A stretch of DNA of 64,000 bases from Bombardia bombarda. Lineage: Eukaryota > Ascomycota > Sordariomycetes > Sordariales > Lasiosphaeriaceae. The translations under genes were made by a program, and so were the position numbers. The stretch covers positions 1 to 64,000 of the forward strand of contig JAULSR010000005.1 of assembly GCA_030512295.1 (NCBI GenBank). The letters are read 5' to 3'. The notes under the pieces were generated by a model. It did not search any database, was not told the DNA's origin, and was given only the letters and a program-made list of their open reading frames with translations. Below, piece after piece: positions 34,592-45,229 of this stretch. The stretch's first letter is position 1. Every line of letters begins with the position of its first letter.

Positions 34592-36001
34592 CTACATCCC
34601 GCCACTTACTCCAGTCACCCCTGCCGTGGCGGGCTTTTCCTTCCTTATCCCCACCCTCAACACCTCCATCAGCCCCAGGAACTCTTTTCTCTCAATTGCA
34701 TCTACCCACTGCTCAATTCGCCTGATATAGAATCCTGCCCCACACCTGCTCACAGCGCCCAGGAAGTCCACCTTGAGCGCGCCCTCGCTAACCTCCATAT
34801 CCCACCCCGGCCGCAGCCGTCTCATGCGCGCACTATACACCTTTCTTAATTGTGTCTGCTCATACTCCATTAGATGTATCCAGTACAGCTCCGTCTTGCC
34901 CTCATTGTCTAGACTGTCTTCAAGCCCCTGCCCGATATACTCGCCGCCGCCGCCGTCGCTCCCCTTGTCACTGACGTCGGTATAGCAGTTTCTGTCTGGC
35001 CTGGTCTCACGCACGGCACCGCGCAGGAACTCGGGCATTTGGGAGGCCACCCACAGCGGCATGGTGGATACGCACTCCCAGTCGATGACTGCCGTCACCT
35101 TGACGTTGCCGCGGTCGTCGTCATCAACCATAATGTTCATGAGAGACAAGTCATCGTGCCAGAGCACGGTGGGTTCGGCTGGGTGCACCATGGCGGGGAA
35201 GATCTTGTGCAGCAGACGCAGGAGCTTGCGCGCAACGCGCAAGACGCCTTCAGCGTACTCGCGGTCGTCTTCATCCTCCTCGGCACTCCGGCACTCGGCG
35301 AGGGCGGTGGTGTGTTCCTTGATAATGATGGTCAGGTACGCACGCAGCCAGTCATGGGAGGAACGGAATGGGCCGCGCGAGATTGTGTAGTGGTAATGAG
35401 CGCCCGAGAAGAAGATGGGGTGCACGATCTGGCCCGGCTGAAGCGGATTCGACTGCTGGTGGAGGGTGCCAATAGTGCGCAATGTTTCTCGGTGGCTGCT
35501 CCTGCTGCTGCTGCTGCTGCCGCTGCCGAGACGGTACAGCTGGGCCTGGAAGTCAACGACGCGTGAAACTAGCAGCTCCTTTTGCTGCATGGTCATGCGG
35601 CGCCAGCGGTAGTAGACGGGCCGTCCCGGCATAAGCTGCATCAGGATCCACTCGAAGCCGATGTCGTTGTCGCTGGTGTCGTCAAAGGCGACGACCTTGG
35701 GCACGGGGATGTCGGTCTGGCGCTGGACCAGCTGCAGCGTCTGGACCTCGCCGCGCGTCTTGTTGTGCGGGTCGACGGGCAGCGACACGCGCATCATGAA
35801 GCGGCCGCGCGACGACGTGTCCACCAGGTAGAGCTTGTTGAAGGCGCCCGCCGTGTGGAAGAAGACGGCGCAGTCATCGGCATTCAAGTGGCGCCGACAC
35901 ACCCTCTCAATGGCGGCGATATTGGGCTCGCGCGCCCATCGCGGCTCCACGTCGAGGCCACTCGAGTCCCAGACCAGCCCGTCGCGGCTGGCGTCGCGCA
36001 T
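34592..36001 (-). CDS. Aminoglycoside-phosphotransferase-family (APH) kinase-like protein
   Basis: Single exon, 469 residues. The kinase-like fold is shown by GAFNKLYLVD and RFMMRVSLPV in the N-lobe, the WILMQLMPGRPVYYRW hinge, the catalytic loop VLWHDDLSLMNIMVD (HxDxxxxN) and VTAVIDWECVSTMPLWVASQMP, where the D of IDWE is the Mg ligand. A poly-Ser stretch encoded by CTG/CTC repeats at 35498-35525 sits between the lobes. These large fungal APH families are poorly characterised. They may phosphorylate small molecules or proteins; antibiotic resistance should not be assumed. The ATG at 36001 gives a full-length N-lobe. Confidence 0.88.
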   Translation of the reverse strand: MRDASRDGLVWDSSGLDVEPRWAREPNIAAIERVCRRHLNADDCAVFFHTAGAFNKLYLVDTSSRGRFMMRVSLPVDPHNKTRGEVQTLQLVQRQTDIPVPKVVAFDDTSDNDIGFEWILMQLMPGRPVYYRWRRMTMQQKELLVSRVVDFQAQLYRLGSGSSSSSRSSHRETLRTIGTLHQQSNPLQPGQIVHPIFFSGAHYHYTISRGPFRSSHDWLRAYLTIIIKEHTTALAECRSAEEDEDDREYAEGVLRVARKLLRLLHKIFPAMVHPAEPTVLWHDDLSLMNIMVDDDDRGNVKVTAVIDWECVSTMPLWVASQMPEFLRGAVRETRPDRNCYTDVSDKGSDGGGGEYIGQGLEDSLDNEGKTELYWIHLMEYEQTQLRKVYSARMRRLRPGWDMEVSEGALKVDFLGAVSRCGAGFYIRRIEQWVDAIERKEFLGLMEVLRVGIRKEKPATAGVTGVSGGM

Positions 36002-37246
36002 CTTCTATTCTACCTACTTTATTGCGCTTGCAGCAGCATCAGACCACCGTAGCGGCTTTGGAGCGACGTTGAGACGATGCTCATGCTGGCGTGGGGTCGT
36101 CGCGGATGGGGGCATGTCGGATTGGATTGCTGCAGAAATGCAGAGAGCTGAGGTGCTTCAATTGCCTGGGTGCCTGGGTGCTTGGGTGCTTGGGTGCTTG
36201 GGTGCTTGGGTGCCACTGGTAGGGAAATGATTGGGCTCCAGTCTGAAAAAAGAAACCATCAAGTGGGACTCGCACGCGTGCTTTAATTGGCTGTCGCTTT
36301 AATTGGCCAGCGCTTGTGCTCTTCGAATACTGTGTACATATAGGAAGGAGCGATCTCTCTGAGCTTTGATGTTGAATTTGACTGGAAAATGATGGGTATC
36401 TCATCAAACGGCGAATTTGGTGTTTTCTCACGGTGTTGAAGTAGGTATTTGTGGATTTCGCGCTTGTTAGACTACAAGTTAATTATTTTCAGGGTTCGGT
36501 TTTATACACTACTTCTCACTTTCAGGGTCCATGTTTCAAAGCATAACGTCAAATACTAGTAGGGACTTAGCTTTACTCCGTACCTTCCATTGCTGTAGAG
36601 CAAACTGAACTTGTTCCATGAGCGGGCAGTTACCTAAGCAAATTCGTGTAAACCAAGCCTATATATCATCTTATCGCACTTTCAATCTCAATCAATCCGA
36701 TGTCACTTCAGGTACCATGCAAGGTTCTTTGATGAAATGTGACCCTTTCAATAACAAAACACCACATTCATGGGAAACATATCCATCTGCCAAGTTGAAT
36801 TTGATACTAGGAAATACTTTTTAGGCGTTGAAACACAAAGCTTGTCTCACTTCCATCTGTGTATCTTTGATCTTGGTGACTTCCACGAGTCACTGCTGCT
36901 GCGTCATGCCCTAGCACAATCAGGAAGGAGCGCCTGGAGCTTTCCCCGCTTCCAAAGCCAGGTTGCCAGCAAATCGGAAGCTTCTTTCAGCACCCTCGCC
37001 GCAGTGCAACGTCCTGACAGCTCGGGCCAATCCACGTCAGCTTTTATCAGTAGCTTCTCCAACCACCTTCTGGCCCTCGGCGATGATCGCGTTATTCCCA
37101 TAGCTCTAGTCTTGAAGCTTCTTGCACCACCCATCTTTTACGACCCTTCTGTCTTTTTCTTTCGTGCGCATCATCACATCAACAATCCCTATCTGCCTAA
37201 CAATCCATTCCCAACAGACAATTTGACATTACAGCACTGCATCAGA
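36002..37246. other. Intergenic with an 8-bp tandem repeat
   Basis: Between the divergent APH-like (-) and AAA ATPase (+) starts. 36165-36212 is six copies of an 8-base unit (cctgggtg changing to cttgggtg). The frame open upstream of 37247 lacks conserved features and is read as 5' leader. Nothing else is supported. Confidence 0.5.
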
Positions 37247-38808
37247 ATGGCTTCCCTATTTCCACCACGCCCCTCGCCTGACGATGACAACACCACGGCC
37301 TCGTTCTTCGCGCACTCGTCGGCGCAGCGTGTCAATACCGACGCCGTCATCTCGTGGGCCCTCAAGGCGCAATATCCGCACCTTTCGCTCGTGATTGCGC
37401 CCTCCAATTACAACGTCGACCTGTTGGCCTTTGCCTCGGCCGGCCACGCCAGCTACACCGCCATCGAGGGCCCCCCCTCATCAGCGCTACCCGCCTCCGT
37501 CATCTGGAAGGGCTACATCCCCCCGTCGCGGCGCATTGACGGCTCGCCAGGTGCGCTGGTTTCAGGTGTTGAGTTCGCCAAGTTCCTGTACAAGTGGCAG
37601 GGCACCGAGTTTCTTCTCTACGTTGTCTCGGGCAGGGACGGCACCGAGCCATATCCGCAGGTGCGCAACAACTACATCCTGACGACAGACACCCACAAGG
37701 CGGATGCGCTCATCGTGGAGGCCGGGAGGTGGGGCACCGAGTTGCACGATGAGATTTGGGTGTGGGACCGCGGGTATTGGCAGAAGAGTGCTGAGCTCTT
37801 CGACAGCGTGCGAGGAGCGCGCTGGGAGGATGTCATCCTAGACGAGGACATGAAGAAGGCCCTTAGAGAGGATCACAGGAGCTTCTTCGACTCGAGGGAC
37901 ACATACAAGAGACTCAAGGTGCCCTGGAAGAGGGGTGTTATCTACTATGGCCCCCCCGGAAACGGCAAAACCATCAGCATCAAGGCTATGATGCGCGAGC
38001 TGTGGAGCAGAGACGACGATCCGGTCCCTACTCTCTATGTCAGAAGCTTCTTTTCTGTGAGTCGAGCTTCCACTCCTCCCAATCAACTCCATGCAGTCAT
38101 CACCTGCTGACGACAGGTTTCTCTGAGCAGTACAGCGGCCCTGAAGCTGCCATCAGCCAGATCTTTGGCAAGGCGAGAGAGCTGGCACCCTGTTATCTAG
38201 TTATTGAAGACCTGGACTCTCTCGTTTCCGACGGCGTGCGCAGTTACTTTTTGAACGAGGTAGATGGTCTCAAAGGCAACGATGGCATCTTCATGATTGG
38301 CAGCACCAATCATCTGGATAGGTTGGACCCGGGCATTTCGGTGAGTGGCTGCAACTTCAGCGGTACTTACCTCCTTCTGCATAATAGTACTGACACCTCA
38401 CAGAAACGCCCATCCCGCTTCGATCGTAAATATCTCTTTCCCGACCCCGACCGCGACCAGCGCATCGCCTATTGCCAATTCTGGCAGAAGAAGCTGGCCG
38501 ACAACAAGAAGATCGAGTTTCCCGACAAGCTCTGTGGTGCCATTGCTGATATCACTAACAAGTTCAGCTTTGCTTACATGCAAGAAGCGTTTGTTGCCGC
38601 CTTGCTAGCTATTGCCCGTGGTGATACGGGCGGCGAGAGCAGTATTCTGGGTAATGAAGAGGTCGATGGTTGGGTGAGCGTCTCCGAGGACGATGGGGAT
38701 AGCGATGACGATGATGACAGTCTCAAGGATCTTCTTTTGTGGGAGGAGATTCAGAGACAAGTGGCAATCTTGAGGGAGGGGATGGACAATGAGGACCGAG
38801 GAGATTAA
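37247..38808 (+). CDS. AAA-family ATPase
   Basis: Exons 37247-38056, 38131-38340 and 38404-38808, introns 74 and 63 bases, both phase 0, 474 residues. The first 215 residues are a fungal-specific region (VISWALKAQYPHLSLVIAPSNYNVDLLAFASAG). The AAA module carries Walker A YYGPPGNGKT, Walker B YLVIEDLDSL, sensor 1 IGSTNHLDRLD and the arginine-finger segment KRPSRFDRKY. The last two motifs are joined only by splicing. The C-terminus is acidic (DDGDSDDDDDSL). It is related in layout to the BCS1-like fungal AAA proteins but lacks an N-terminal membrane helix at this start. The substrate is unknown; an unfoldase or remodelling role is the general expectation. Confidence 0.88.
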
Positions 38809-39199
38809 ACCCGCCATGGGTCAGTCTGATAATAAGGACTTGGGTACATTGGTAGGAAGATTGGCAGGAGCTATGAGGGCTGGAATATGTGCTTTGAAGG
38901 TGCAGTGGGAAAGTAGCAAGATTGGTTAGTGTGCACAAAGCTGGAGTGCTGGACAGAACACAAAAAGTTCTAGCAAGGAGAGCTGCGGTACCAAGACGCA
39001 AGCAAAGGGAAGGGCAATGAAGGAGGCCACCACTTTGTCACAATCAGGTTTACTAATGCTACTAATGCTTCGCCAGCCTTGACATAACAAGATTACTAAT
39101 AGGAGCATGATACAAAGTAAGGCAGTTAAACTAAACAGGAAAATTATCACAAAAGAACACAGGTAGCTGCTCCTATCTCAGAAGCCAAAAAGAAAGCTT
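38809..39199. other. Intergenic, no gene seen
   Basis: 3' flank of the AAA gene up to the tRNA-like sequence. Only short open frames. Confidence 0.45.
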
Positions 39200-39330
39200 T
39201 GATTAGAGTGGGATTCGAACCCACGCCCTTTCGGGCCACGAAATTATGCTTCATATTCAAGACATGGTAACAAGGATAAAGAGCTTGAAACATTTTAACG
39301 TGGCGCCTTAGACCGCTCGGCCAAAGTGGT
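39200..39330 (-). tRNA. Intron-containing class II tRNA-like sequence, probably degenerate tRNA-Leu
   Basis: On the minus strand the D-arm TGGCCGAGCGGTCTAAGGC, a short extra arm CCCGAAAGGG and a perfect T-arm GTGGG-TTCGAAT-CCCAC mark a class II tRNA (Leu or Ser). CCACG and CGTGG form the anticodon stem around a loop holding TTAA and an intron of about 48 bases, which suggests Leu(UAA). However, the acceptor strands ACCACTT and TCTAATC do not pair, and the anticodon loop lacks the usual C before TTAA. It is therefore probably a broken tRNA gene, or my end assignment is wrong. Confidence 0.55.
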
Positions 39331-40077
39331 TATCGCACGACTCAGTGCTTTCGAAAATCAACAATTCGGATTGTGTCTTTGGGTTTTACTCAGATATCAT
39401 TAGGATAATAGGCAGTGTAATGTGCAGCAATCGTAACAACGAAGACAGCATACCCCGGTAGGTACGGTTTACAGATGTCTCGGTAGAGAGAGTCGATTGA
39501 TGAGGTACTGTAATGTAATTGATATCCATATTGCAGGGGGTTCGAATATTACGATTCATGTGACAAGAATCACATTGCAAGTTTCCCTTTATAAATTATT
39601 ACATTGTAGACAGCCAAGACTCTTTCATTATAAACTAGATAACTATGCATTTGCTCAAAATCTTTTGAAGTACTTTCTTTTCCTATTGCTTAATTGCTAA
39701 CTTGAACCACTAGACTACTTGTAGGCTAGCTGATAAACCCCTAGAGGAATTCAGCAGCGTAATGTGACTGCCAAGGGTCTCTCTAGGCAACATCGCACAT
39801 CAGTTACATGGATTATATGGAATTTACCGTAAGCTACCTAGTGTGCAGAAATCCGCCCAACACCCCTCAAAATGCAAACTAGGTAGGTACTTATGACACA
39901 AAACAATCATCTTTCCGAGAGTAAATGAATAGCCTCTGTGAGACACGTCTATTTTCTCTTTGAATCTTACAATCCCCAGACAGCCAGACTAGGTCTACAG
40001 ACAACATCACGAAATAACGTCGGCCATCATTCATTGAGACCTTTCGTCGGTCAAAAGCCGGACCATCCAACGTCGTC
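39331..40077. other. Intergenic, no gene seen
   Basis: AT-leaning region. It holds ggtaggtac motifs at about 39457-39465 and a ctaggtaggtactt stretch at 39879-39892. No supported coding sequence. Confidence 0.45.
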
Positions 40078-40928
40078 ATGGCTGTCGAAGATGATTCCAA
40101 GGAGCAACTGCTACCTGAAAAGCCCAAGCCTCCGCTACACGACGAGAAGGGAGCTGGAAACGCTGCTGGAAAAAGTGGAAAGTCCCACACGAGCCATGGA
40201 CGTCTTGTTATGATATGCATGGGGCTTGTCCTTCTTCTCAACGTAGGTTGGGGGTTAGGTTTGTCTGGATTCTGCTGGCCAGCCAGGCACTCCTAGCGGC
40301 GGACCGTGAAAGTCTTTTGACCATTGTTCTGCCTTACGCCGAGGCACGATTGGATATGTCCATGACAGGTGAGCTAAACGAAAGTTACACGTACTTCCGA
40401 GCATTACAGAGAGACTGGTATTAACATGTGCGCTTTTGTGATTTCTCGTCGACGCTCATTCTTGTCGTTCATTACTTGGTCGTGGCTATCCTGTTTATAC
40501 GCATCTTGCCCGCCGCCGGCTCCCTGCTCAGCTCCAAGTTTGCCTTCAAAGCCTCTGCAAAAGACCTCGTCCTACTTCAGACGAGCGCAGCCATCGTTAC
40601 TATCGGCACAGTCACGGCCGGGCTATCCAGCACGGCCTCTCGTTTCATCCTCGCTGGGGCTGTCACTTCTGCAGGCTCCGACTCCACGCTGCTAGCCCAC
40701 AGCCTGTTGCCAGCGTTTGTCGGGAGCCAGCGTGGTATCGGGCTTTTGTACAAGTCGCTTGTTGTTGTTGACAGGGGCGCTTATTTGGTGGCCAGATGGG
40801 CGCTCTCAAGACTGATCGGGGTCGGTTTGGAGTGGGATGGGGTTTGGAATGGGCTGCCATATCTTGTTGCGGGTAGGTTCTTAGCCATGGCAACAGCTCC
40901 GGTTGCCCAAGACCTAGACATTGCCTGA
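40078..40928 (+). pseudogene. Truncated MFS transporter
   Basis: From the ATG at 40078 a cytosolic-type tail (KEQLLPEKPKPPLHDEK) leads into one hydrophobic helix (GRLVMICMGLVLLLN), after which the frame is lost. In another frame FVWILLASQALLAADRESLL and TIVLPYAEARLDMSMT resemble helix 7 and its loop in fungal MFS proteins. After a stop (40422-40424) the same frame continues with six-helix C-terminal-half features (ASAKDLVLLQTSAAIVTIGT, then WNGLPYLVAGRFLAMATA). Only about half an MFS protein is present: the region for helices 2-6 is absent and no splicing I tried removes the stop while keeping frame. An internally deleted, decaying gene is the best reading. An unusual intron set cannot be excluded. 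Confidence 0.6.
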
Positions 40929-41683
40929 AATGTTAGACAATTCTCTCTTTATTTGCTATGTCTTTGCGGCCGGTCAACAAAGCAGCACAAAAGTGGGACT
41001 GCTACGGTGCAGCGTTTCTTGAAGTTTAGAATATGAAAATACCGAGAAGCTATTAAGTTGAGCAAAAAGGAGAGAGTTGACATTTTTAAGACTGTCACGG
41101 TGCAGTTGTGGAATAGATGGATAGTGCGTATTACCTTCCTTAGTGGAGTTTAAGAGACGATGAAAATGGATTCGTAACAAGTTACACAAGCATGGAACCT
41201 TGGCACTTCAATAAAGTAAATAAACCGTCCGTCGGGGCCAAAAAAGCAGTGCTAACTGCAAGTCCAAATTGAGGTAGTTTTGGCTAATTACGGCCCGGGT
41301 CTTCCAGGGTGACTCTTGGGCCCTTGGCAACTGTTCAGAGGTACGAATATACCTAGCCCTTCACAAGGCGAGAGACAGGCTCGACAGGGTCCAAGTGCAG
41401 GGCCCACACGGGCTGGCGGGAAGGCCCCGCTCAACAGGCGCCGACAGACAGAACCTGTGGACCCCCAACCCGTCTGCTGGGTCGTAACTCCCGTCGTAAC
41501 TTGCAGTGTATCCTGGCCCCTGGGTGGGTAATTTACATTTCGCATCGTCGCCAAAACACGATCGCGTCAAGTCGTAGCTTCCTTTCTCTTGATAATTGCC
41601 CCCTCAAAGTCACGTCTTCTTTCGTATTAATCCGTGAACTGATACGATCCATCTGCCCGGCAATACTCTCCCTAATTGTCAAG
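40929..41683. other. Intergenic, no gene seen
   Basis: 3' flank of the MFS relic and promoter of the EXPERA gene. GC-rich short frames at 41290-41530 overlap on both strands and resemble no family. Confidence 0.45.
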
Positions 41684-42436
41684 ATGGCGATTTACCACAA
41701 GCCGTTTACCAACTACATCTGGCTGGCATGGTTTTCTCTCCAGGTCCCCATCATCCTCTGCAAGTGTCTTCATCTCCTTTAACATTTCCATAACATTCCA
41801 CAAACCTCCTCTCCTTTTTAGACTCTTCCCCAACTAGACTAATACTTGCACCATGCACAAATCCTACTAGTGATCGACATGCTGCACTTCTACCCAACCT
41901 GGCTGTATAAACCGACCGACTCCCCACTGCACTTTGCGGAAAAGATCCAACAGAACCATATTGCAACCTACAACGACCCGTACGTGCAGTGGTTGCCGGC
42001 CACGGCCGTTCCCTCGGGGCATGACAGTTGGATCGGCCTCTTTCTCTACATTGAGCTTGCCTTTTTGCTGCCAACGGCTCTGTACGGCGTGTACCGGCTA
42101 GGCCTCGATAGTCGCGGCAGAAAACAGGGCACCAGCGGGGGCGATGAGCTCTTGTTCCTGGTATATGCCTTCGAGACGGCGCTGACGACGCTGGTGTGCG
42201 TCCACGACGTGTTTTACTGGGACAAGGAAGTATACAGTCCAGAGGTGATGAGATCGTATCAGGTGAATCTCCTGGGACCGTGGCTGGTTATCCGTAAGTA
42301 TGTCCCGTACCTACTCTGTTCTATTACACACTGACACACAAGTGCAGCGTCGCTTATGTTTGTTGACATGGCTTCACGCATCATGAAGAGGGTCAGGGTG
42401 GCGGATGCGGCGGTCCAGGGAAAGAAGATGCAGTGA
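41684..42436 (+). CDS. EXPERA-domain (TMEM97/sigma-2-receptor-like) membrane protein
   Basis: Exons 41684-41759, 41871-42293 and 42348-42436, introns 111 and 54 bases, 195 residues. Four hydrophobic segments are seen: YIWLAWFSLQVPIILL, LFLYIELAFLLPTALYGV, ELLFLVYAFETALTTLVCV and NLLGPWLVIPSLMFVDMA. Family landmarks are IDMLHFYPTWLY, PLHFAEKIQQNHIATYNDP and the helix-2 Glu of YIELAF. Relatives act in the ER in sterol binding and cholesterol-trafficking control. Intron 1 uses a GC donor (t|GCAAGT..ctactag). With a GT donor three bases on, the frame breaks before the conserved IDMLHFYP, so the GC-AG reading is preferred. Confidence 0.85.
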
Positions 42437-42727
42437 GAAAAGCGTCAAAGATTTCGAGACATTGGCAGGTGGGCAGAGGCAGACAGACAGCAACCCAAGT
42501 TAGATAACGCCATATACCCGCCAAACCAAACTCCGTTACCATGGTACATTTACAATAATGTCAGAATACATGTGCCCGTGAGCTACCCCGCTTCAGAATT
42601 TTTTTTTTTACAAGCCACAGTCTCAAGATTTCACCCCGTCCATCACATACCCCCATCGAGTTCCTTTAGCAGCCGTGTGTGTGGCTGCAAACCGTTCCAG
42701 TCTCGACTCCATATGTTCTCATCATGC

Positions 42728-43698
42728 TCAGTCAATCGCTCGCTTCTGATACCCCCAGCCATTCCCAACACCATTCAGGCCATAGGCCAACGGTGTGGCA
42801 CCCCCGAGGCCCCTACCCCTTAACCGTCTGGGCAGAACCGAGCCGAAGAAGTAGACGGCCGCCACCAGCACGCCGGCAATGAACGAGACCAAACTATAAA
42901 AGACGGTGCTCGCATAGATATGGCCGCCCATGCCTGCCCACTCCACCTTGCCCTCGATCTTAGGCAGCGCCGGGGTCGGGAACCACCTGACACTAAAGCT
43001 CAGGGGCAGCGGGTCGCCAATGACGAGGCGCCGCGTCGCGCTCCCTTCCATGTGCGTGAGCGGGCTGGTGCTGTAGGCGGTGGCGCTGTCGAGCACGCCG
43101 CTGTCGTGGACGTGGATGTGGTGCTTGGGGGTGCTGTGCAAGAGCACGTTCATGTGGGTGCTGATGTGCATGTGGCTGAGCTGGAGGGTGCCGGCGAGGG
43201 CAAAGACCAGCGGTATGTACTCGGTCTCGTGGGGCTTCTCGCCGACGGTGGTGACGTGCGGCGGGGGGCGGGACGGCAACCGACAAGAAAGGGGCGCGTC
43301 GCTGTGGATGTAGAACTCGAGCAGGTGGAAGAAGGGGTCGCTGACCATGGGGATGGTGCAGTTCTGCTCGCCCTCGATGCCGTAGTGGAACTCGAGCGGC
43401 TGGCTGGTCTCGTTGCAGACGGGGAAGGGGATCCATTGGATCTGGTGCGCTGCGTCTTCGATGTGTTCGCCCGTTTCGCTTCACCCTAAGTTAGAGATGA
43501 TGGGTCCAGAAGAGACAGGGAGGTTGATGGTGGTGGTGGTGATGCTCACGAGCTTCGATTCATGCACTCGACGCGAATGGGGGCGCCGTAGTGATACGAC
43601 GGCAGCGTGTTCTCGTGCGCGAGCTCTGTCGTGGTCGCAGCAACCTCGAGAGCCCCGGTCGCCAGCAAGAGCGCGACGGGCGCCCAGGGGAGCAGCAT
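42728..43698 (-). CDS. Conserved type I membrane protein of unknown function
   Basis: Exons 43698-43550 and 43478-42728, intron 71 bases (gtgagc..gtgaag), 299 residues. It starts with a signal peptide (MLLPWAPVALLLATGALE), then a luminal region with motifs conserved among filamentous fungi in my memory of such proteins: YHYGAPIRVECMNRS, TGEHIEDAAHQIQWIPFPVCNET and SDAPLSCRLPSRP. A single membrane helix (ASTVFYSLVSFIAGVLVAAV) near residue 255 precedes a basic cytosolic tail (LPRRLRGRG). The layout suits an ER or Golgi resident or cell-surface protein. I know no biochemical function. A 17-bp minisatellite lies 100 bases upstream of its start. Confidence 0.75.
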
Positions 43699-43798
43699 CT
43701 TGGCCCGACGGTGTATGGGACGGATGACTGGGATGGCTGGTTTATGCGCTGGGCCAGAGCATTTTGCGTCGCTCGACAAGGTCGGATATGAGGTATTC

Positions 43799-43978
43799 GT
43801 ATTTTGGCAGACAAAATACTTTGGCAGACAAAATACTTTGGCAGACAAAATACTTTGGCAGACAAAATACTTTGGCAGACAAAATACTTTGGCAGACAAA
43901 ATACTTTGGCAGACAAAATACTTTGGCAGACAAAATACTTTGGCAGACAAAATACTTTGGCAGACAAAATACTTTGGC
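43799..43978. repeat. 17-bp minisatellite, ~10 perfect copies
   Basis: About ten head-to-tail copies of ggcagacaaaatacttt, with almost no variation among copies. It sits in the 800-base region between the divergent starts of the type I membrane protein (-) and the GH128-like gene (+). Open reading through it in several frames follows from the stop-free 17-base unit and does not indicate a gene. Confidence 0.95.
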
Positions 43979-44500
43979 ACCTCAGCACCGCCCGAATGCT
44001 CAAGCTTCAATTGGAGCTTAGTTAGTGCGTGCAGTCCCGTCGCTGTCGCTGTCGCTGTCGCTGTTGCAGGGGGGGGTGGCCCAAGTAGCAGCCCGAAATA
44101 CTGTGCTTAGTCATACTTTAAGAGAGCGCTGTCATGCACCACTGGCCGTTGCCTCCTCCAAGTTTGCTAGGCCGAGCAGCACACGTAAGGTTGCAATTAA
44201 AACCTAGAATTTACGAAAACAAACCGAGTTTTTACACATCCCGATATTTCTTCATGTTTCACAGCTCGCTATATCTATATCTCGACCGCAGGCGCAAGCT
44301 TCTTCCGAGTTGCAGCTCGACTGCCTTTTCCTCCCTGTCTTTGACGTCCAAACTTCCGTAGGACCCCACTAAGTAAGACTTACTTGGGTCATCTCTCTTC
44401 CACGGTCCATCCCACCACACTGAAGCTGATCGAGCTAAACAGTGAACGATCAAGACAATCGCATTGCATCCCAACCTCAAGTTTCACACCTTAATACCTC
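43979..44500. promoter_or_regulatory. Promoter region of the GH128-like gene
   Basis: Contains a short cgctgt hexamer run (about 44038-44064) followed by a G run. No coding sequence supported. Confidence 0.45.
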
Positions 44501-45229
44501 ATGGCGAGCAAGCGCGGCCTCTGTTGGCCAACAGACAACAAAGACCCAGCCTTCACCTTCACCAAGCCCGGGTCCAAGGTGTCATGGCTGTACAACTGGT
44601 CGCCGCACCCAACCCCGGCCTGCTCTCTGCAGTTCGTGCCCATGCAATGGAACCACGTCAACATCGACGGCCTCGCTCAGTGCGCCCACGGCCTCCCCGC
44701 CATCCTTGGCTTCAACGAGCCCGAGCTGGTCGACCAGTCCAACATGCCCGTTGAGCTTGCCGCCCGCGAATGGCTGCGCTGCATCGAGCCGTTGCGCAGG
44801 CGAGGCGTCCGCTGCGGCAGCCCGGGCATCTCGTCGGCGCCCCAGGGCGTCGTCTGGCTCAAGCACTTTTTGGCCGCCATCCGTGCCCAGGGCGGCGACG
44901 TCGACTTTTACGCCCTGCACTGGTATGGCGAGACGCTGGGCCAGTTTTACGACTACATCTGGTCCACCCACCATCAGCTGGGTGCTGATCGGCCTGTGTG
45001 GGTCACCGAGTTTGCTCCAACCAACTGGAGCGTCGACAAGCCCCTCCCCCGCGACCACGTCGAGCAGTTCTGCCGTGAGAGCTGCACCTATCTCGACCAG
45101 CTGGACTGGGTCGAGAGATATGCTTGGTTCGGTGCCATGCGCGACCCCGGCACCGTCGGCAGGTGGGCCGCCATGCTCGACCACGACGGAAAGCTCACCG
45201 AGCTGGGCAAGCTGTACCGGGATGCGTAG
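44501..45229 (+). CDS. GH128-like beta-glucanase (Asl1-type glycosyl hydrolase)
   Basis: Single exon, 242 residues. The (beta/alpha)8 glycosidase pattern is clear: KRGLCWPTDNK, VSWLYNWSPHP, FVPMQW, then ILGFNEPEL, where the Glu after Asn is the likely acid/base, DVDFYALHWYGE, and VWVTEFAPTNW, where the Glu is the likely nucleophile. WVERYAWFGAM closes the barrel. Family members cut beta-1,3-glucan and act on fungal cell walls. Many secreted members begin with a signal peptide; this one begins directly at the barrel (MASKRGLCWP), so it is cytosolic or leaves by another route. The length equals a bare catalytic domain. Confidence 0.9.
   Translation: MASKRGLCWPTDNKDPAFTFTKPGSKVSWLYNWSPHPTPACSLQFVPMQWNHVNIDGLAQCAHGLPAILGFNEPELVDQSNMPVELAAREWLRCIEPLRRRGVRCGSPGISSAPQGVVWLKHFLAAIRAQGGDVDFYALHWYGETLGQFYDYIWSTHHQLGADRPVWVTEFAPTNWSVDKPLPRDHVEQFCRESCTYLDQLDWVERYAWFGAMRDPGTVGRWAAMLDHDGKLTELGKLYRDA

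Noticed and set aside
43799..43978. CRISPR array
   Set aside because: The units are direct tandem copies with no spacers, in a fungal genome.
43546..44110. Several open frames through the 17-bp minisatellite
   Set aside because: They exist because the repeat unit lacks stops; only the short signal-peptide exon at 43698-43550 is supported here.
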